Shown: in pieces, positions 59,950-64,000 of the stretch
Numbering within the stretch: position 1 is the stretch's first letter
Layout: every line of letters starts with the position of its first letter
Origin: Pyropia yezoensis
Lineage: Eukaryota > Rhodophyta > Bangiophyceae > Bangiales > Bangiaceae
DNA length: 64,000 bases
Direction: 5' to 3'
Assembly: GCA_009829735.1 (NCBI GenBank)
Contig: CM020619.1
Coordinates: 32,002,685-32,066,684, forward strand
The notes under the pieces: generated by a model
The model's input: only the letters and a program-made list of their open reading frames with translations
Databases searched by the model: none
What the model was told of the DNA's origin: nothing
Made by a program: the position numbers and the translations under genes

Positions 59950-62900
59950 GAGAGGGAATGAGGGTAGAGATGCTGTGCGTACAAGGATTGAAGGAAAGGT
60001 CGCAGCACGCAGGGCACCTCGAAAAAGCGAAGCGCTTGGAGCCGCGGTGCCAGTCTAGTCCGGTTGCGGTCCACACACTCCGCAGAGCACGTTTGAAGAT
60101 CTATCTTCAGCTATTTCGAGTCCCAGAGAGTGGGACGGCCCACTGGAAGGACGCCGGACGCTTGGCCAAGCGATCTGGACACAGGAAGCTCCGAGGCGTC
60201 AGATCGGGCCCAAGCAGGTCAACCCGGTGATCCCACTGATCGTTTGATCCTTTGATCCTATGGGACCACTTCGTTGCGGCGCGTTTTGCCAGTGGTCCAG
60301 ATCAACATGGTCTTGAAACCGGGCTTTATTGGTCGCCTTCATTGCTCGTCGAGCAGTCACAAGCCTCGACTAAGCCCCTTCTCACGGCTGTCATCTTTCG
60401 TGTCGAGCACGGCCCACGTCGTCGCTACGTATGCCTTCTCATACGGTCCACTGGACAGTCACTAGGTTTCCGTGCCAAGCAGGCCATTCTGACGAGGCCA
60501 CCGCTAGGCGTGGTTCCACTTTCTATGCCAGCATACACGTCCAAAAACAATTTCTTCGCACCCCCCCGCCTCTTCAGGCCAACGTACGCCCTCAGCTCTT
60601 GCAGGGGGACACGCACACTGCCACAACCCACGACCAGCAACATGTGTCCTGGACCGACCGTGCTTTTCAACTGACACCACCCCTCGCGCTCGACACACTT
60701 TCAGGCTCTTCCAATGGACACTCCCCAAGTGGTCGCGCTGTGCCTGCTCCACCCCTCTCATTCCCTGTCCATCGATTGACCACACCTGTTTCTGCTACCA
60801 TGCATCAGCAGTCTCGAGTTGGTATCGTCAACGCCGTCTCATATCGATTAAAATGGAGTCCCCGCAACGCGGCGGCCTCGCTGCCCATACCCCGTTGCAG
60901 CGGCAATATTGCATTTCCAAAAGCGTACGACTGCATCCGGCAGCTCACCATTCGCGTCTGCGCCTCATCTGTGGTAGCCCAAAGAACCCTCCAGATGTCC
61001 TGTTGGGTGCAATCACGGACGCGTCCTGTCATGGCCCCTACTCGTCGTCCTGCGGCTGGGCATTTTCGTATACCCCGAGTCGTCCCCCCGCCACACCGCC
61101 CATGCACTGGTTCCTCCCAAAGACGGCAGGGGCGCAAGGGAATCTGGGGGTTGGGGGAAGAAAGGGGGAAGGGGGCGGAAGGGAGGAGCCGGTCATCCCC
61201 TCCCCCCCTCTGCTTTCACGCAGTGCCTGCTGCCCCCGCCTCGTTCCCCCCGCTCACGCAGACTCCCCGCCCCAGTACTGGTGGGTGACTCCCGACCGGG
61301 GCCCATCGTTTCCCCGTTCATTTATTCCCGTCCGCTGGTAGTGACAGTCGCGCGAGTCTCCTTGTGAGGCGCCTCGGGCGGTCCCAGACTGCCTCCCCGC
61401 TGGTCCACCGAGCAATACGCGTGCCTCGCACTCGTGAGGCTACCTCATCGACGCGTCCGTCCAAGAGGCGTCCACGACGCACTCAGCCACAAGCATGTGT
61501 GGCGGGGTTGGTCAAAAAAGGAAGGTGGAGGGAGGAAGAGCAGCCGCTGCTGGTCCTCCTACGCACGCGCCGCCTGCTCTTTCCTGGCGCTGATGCGGAG
61601 TCTCTTCGAGTTGGCGGTATGCGAGAAGGATGCCTTTCAGCTGCTCGCTTCTTTAACGTGGGAGAGAAGAACCCGGGACGTGAGACGTACTGGTAGCGAA
61701 GCCCGCCGATTGGTCGGCAAAATCGACTCTGTAAGGATCGTCCACGATTTCCACAGCTGTTCTTGATTAAGAACGTTGCCCGTACGCACCCACACTCGCG
61801 GCCACGAGAAATGCCACGGCCGCGATCGTCCGCCGTCCTGGCACTGCCCGATTCCTCCCCCTTCGACCCCCTGCTTTACTTTCAGCCCCCTCCCACAGCC
61901 CGCTGCCGCCCATCCAGCCCACACCCACCACACACCACCCCTCCTGCGACATGCGCCGCCGACAGCTTCCCCCCGGCCGTGACAGTGTCTGCGACAGGCG
62001 CCGTCGGCGTTCTCGCCCTCCCTTCTACCTCTACCTCTCGCCCGTGGTCAGTGCGGTGGCCGCTGCCGCTGCCGACCCCCCGCCCCTCCCGTCCCTGTGC
62101 TCGCCGGTGCCGCCGGATGGCGCCGCTACTGGCGGGTCCCAGCCCCCTATCTTCCATTGCAGCCACTGCCCCCCCCCCTCTCGGACAGCGACCACCACCA
62201 GTGTGCGGATCACCGTGCCGTTGCCATCTACACGGAGTTGTCGCTGGGCGTTCTCTTGTTACGCTGCGGTTGGCGGCTACGGGGCAAGTGGCGCTAATTG
62301 TCACCCTCTTACATCAGGCAGGCGCTGGCGTCGGCGTCCTTCAAGTGGATAACGCGTTCTGTCGGGGGAGTTGCCGCCGGGCGGGGTGGTTGGTCGCGGG
62401 GATTCCAAGGCGAAGGAGCGGGCTGGGAGGGACGGGCATGGGAAGGTGGGCAACTGGGGGACGATGCGCGCGTCGGGGGGGCACCAGAGGCATGATTCGC
62501 GTCAATCTCTGTAGCGCAGTCACTTTTGGGGTAGCGGAAGGGCAGAGCCAGTGCTTATCACGGCTGCTCTTCTCTCCTGGGTACAATCAGAAGAACCATC
62601 AACTCTGATCAACGCGGCTTCTCTCGATTCCTGGAGGCAACAGACGTGCCAGCGCTTCTGTTCTGTCGTCTGAGAGGAGGAAATAGAACAGAATCAACTG
62701 CGGCGTGGGGGGCGCTGAATGACCTTCGAGGGTCGAGAGACTGTGCTGAGCGCGCAGGGGAGTGGCTCTCGGGAGTGAGCAGGAGATCGCACGGCGAAGA
62801 AATTCACAGAACGGCGAAGGTTGGGGCAAAAGGAGAGGGTTTCTGAGGTCGGCTGCGGCAATCACAGCCTACCCACTCTGCATACCCGCCCCATCGCACG

Positions 62901-63044
62901 AACGAAGTACAGTCTCTGCTGGCAGGTAATAATCAATAGCCAGCGAGGGAACAGCGCAGGAAGGTACACAAAAGCGCACACATTCAGAACCCCGAGAGTA
63001 CACACATGATGGGCGTCCTCTCCTGTTGAGCACACATGAAAATC
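59950..63044. other. Intergenic region without a confidently supported gene
   Basis: Frames at 60252-60674 (plus), 60425-60670 (minus), 60431-61288 (plus), 61763-62608 (plus) and 61951-62352 (plus) overlap one another and lack recognised domains. None has a clear advantage by composition. Some may be exons of unrecognised genes. Confidence 0.45.
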
Positions 63045-63974
63045 CTACCCTTTCTGCCCACCCGCCCCATCAACAGTGCGCCGGCGCTTGCTAGGACGCT
63101 GGGCGCCTCCATCTGCCAAGGAGGTGTTCGAGCCGGCCACCGTCTTCCGCTGGCGCGCAGCTGCGGGCAAAGACGCCCGGCGGGTGGCCTCGGTAGTGAT
63201 AGGCTGCGCGCTGGCTCGGCCACGGCCACGCTTGCAAGGCGACAAAGAACGCTGGTCGCTGCCAGCAGGGGAGCCGCCGGCTACGGATGGCGCGCCCCTC
63301 GCCGGCTTCTTGCGGGGGCGCCCGGCTCGGGTGCGAGTGCGTGGCAAGCCCTGCTGGTCCCCTCGACCGCCTGACGTTTTGGGTTCCTGCGATGCACCAG
63401 GCGCATGTGACTTACGAGGACGAGCACTGCCTCGGGGGCGGGCGGAGGAGGAAGGTTCATTATTGCTGCCACGCGAAGTATCCACCGCCGCCGGTGTGGC
63501 GACAGCCGTCGCCCTGTCCGGCTGCGCGGCCGCCGGCCTCTGCTTTCTCCGGCGCCGACGCCGTGCCGGCGCCGACGCCGACGGACTCGGCACAAATGAA
63601 GGCGAGGACGAGGCCGACCACGACAGCTACGACGTAAATGGCGGTGATGGCGTGGATGAAAGCGGCGCTTCAGGCAGGGGCGATGGCGATGTAGAGCGTG
63701 AGGGGGAGCAGTCAAAGCTGAAGCTACCCGTGTACCCATCAGCACATGCCAGAGGGCCACTGAGGTCTTCCGTGTCAGACAGCCGTGGCCCTGCAATTGC
63801 CGCCAAGCTGACGCTCGGAGGCGCCGCCTCCGCTGCTGTTGGCCATTCAGCCACTGCAGGCACTGGAGTAAGCGCAGCATCGACAGCGCTGTCCATTGCT
63901 ACAGCGTCTTCGGCAGCTTTTGCCCTACTGGAGCCCCATCTCGGTGCTCTGCTCCACACGGCCCTCGCCGTCAT
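63045..63974 (-). pseudogene. AT-hook-type basic, disordered protein with an in-frame TAG (or intron)
   Basis: One minus-strand frame runs from ATG 63974 to 63045 with a single TAG at 63627-63629; the Ser/Pro-rich composition continues across it, so this is either one nonsense codon or an unrecognised intron. The first part is Ala/Ser/Pro/Asp-rich. The second part is Arg/Lys/Ser/Pro-rich with an AT-hook-like core A-G-R-P-R-K-K-P near 63320, a related A-R-P-R-K-S near 63410, and a terminal basic cluster S-K-R-R-R. AT-hooks bind the minor groove of AT-rich DNA, so a nuclear chromatin role is inferred. The frame may start beyond the window edge. Confidence 0.45.
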
Positions 63975-64000
63975 CGCCGCCGCTGCGATGGCCAGGCCGT

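Noticed and set aside
60425..60674. Overlapping frames on both strands near 60.5 kb
   Set aside because: Both read plausibly but neither has a recognisable motif; the choice would be a guess.
1..64000. tRNA, rRNA, CRISPR arrays, bacterial operons or riboswitches
   Set aside because: No cloverleaf boxes, rRNA signatures, spacer-repeat arrays or Shine-Dalgarno/operon layout were seen by eye.

Overview
This is a very GC-rich eukaryotic nuclear window. No operons, Shine-Dalgarno layout, tRNA or rRNA gene or CRISPR array was seen. Genes are mostly single exons with TATA boxes, set in G/C homopolymer runs, CGG microsatellite and GC-rich minisatellites. This style, and the mix of LTR retrotransposons, PIF/Harbinger transposases and secreted metal-related proteins, fits a bangiophyte red alga (Porphyra/Pyropia-like). 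That placement is inference.

Layout. 1-7027 is a decayed Ty3/gypsy chromovirus: partial 5' LTR, PBS, a zinc-finger reading frame ahead of gag, gag, pol, chromodomain, PPT and a 921-bp 3' LTR. 7.0-12.1 kb is extreme low-complexity DNA with one plausible gene at 8.5 kb. 14.2-19.4 kb carries a secreted metallo-beta-lactamase-fold protein and a large MYND-finger protein. 20.7-22.2 kb is a dead Harbinger transposase. 23232-32883 is a complete, apparently young Ty3/gypsy element on the minus strand: two 573-bp LTRs with about four differences, the 5-bp duplication GGACG, PBS, gag, pol, PPT, and a 705-aa antisense gene between pol and the 3' LTR. It sits inside a minus-strand host gene whose two halves (32884-about 33453 and 22975-23231) join in frame once the element and one target duplication are removed. 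34682-38047 is the 3' end of a related element with a broken copy of the antisense gene, invaded by a solo LTR of another family (35433-36075, duplication TGGAC).

38-42 kb holds GC minisatellites, a foldback element and a frame-broken minus-strand gene. 42.5-45.3 kb has a small coiled-coil/membrane protein and a secreted double-imelysin protein. 45.3-51 kb is AT-richer and shows no convincing gene. 51-54 kb carries a Harbinger transposase with a repeat-encoded tail, behind a 250-bp tandem duplication of an intron-like block. An Mpv17/PMP22-like fragment follows at 54.2-54.5 kb, then a 90-bp tandem array, a divergent histone H3 gene (56.9 kb), a Myb/SANT-like protein (58-60 kb) and, at the right edge, an AT-hook frame.

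Most active biology here is mobile DNA. Both gypsy elements place pol in the -1 frame behind a textbook slippery heptamer (CCCAAAA and GGGAAAC). The strongest candidates for something undescribed are the conserved antisense gene of the 23-33 kb element family, the zinc-finger frame of the first element, and the H3 variant with a non-canonical tail beside a satellite-like array. Many long frames in the GC-rich DNA use GTG or TTG starts and are composition artefacts; ATG starts were chosen where possible.
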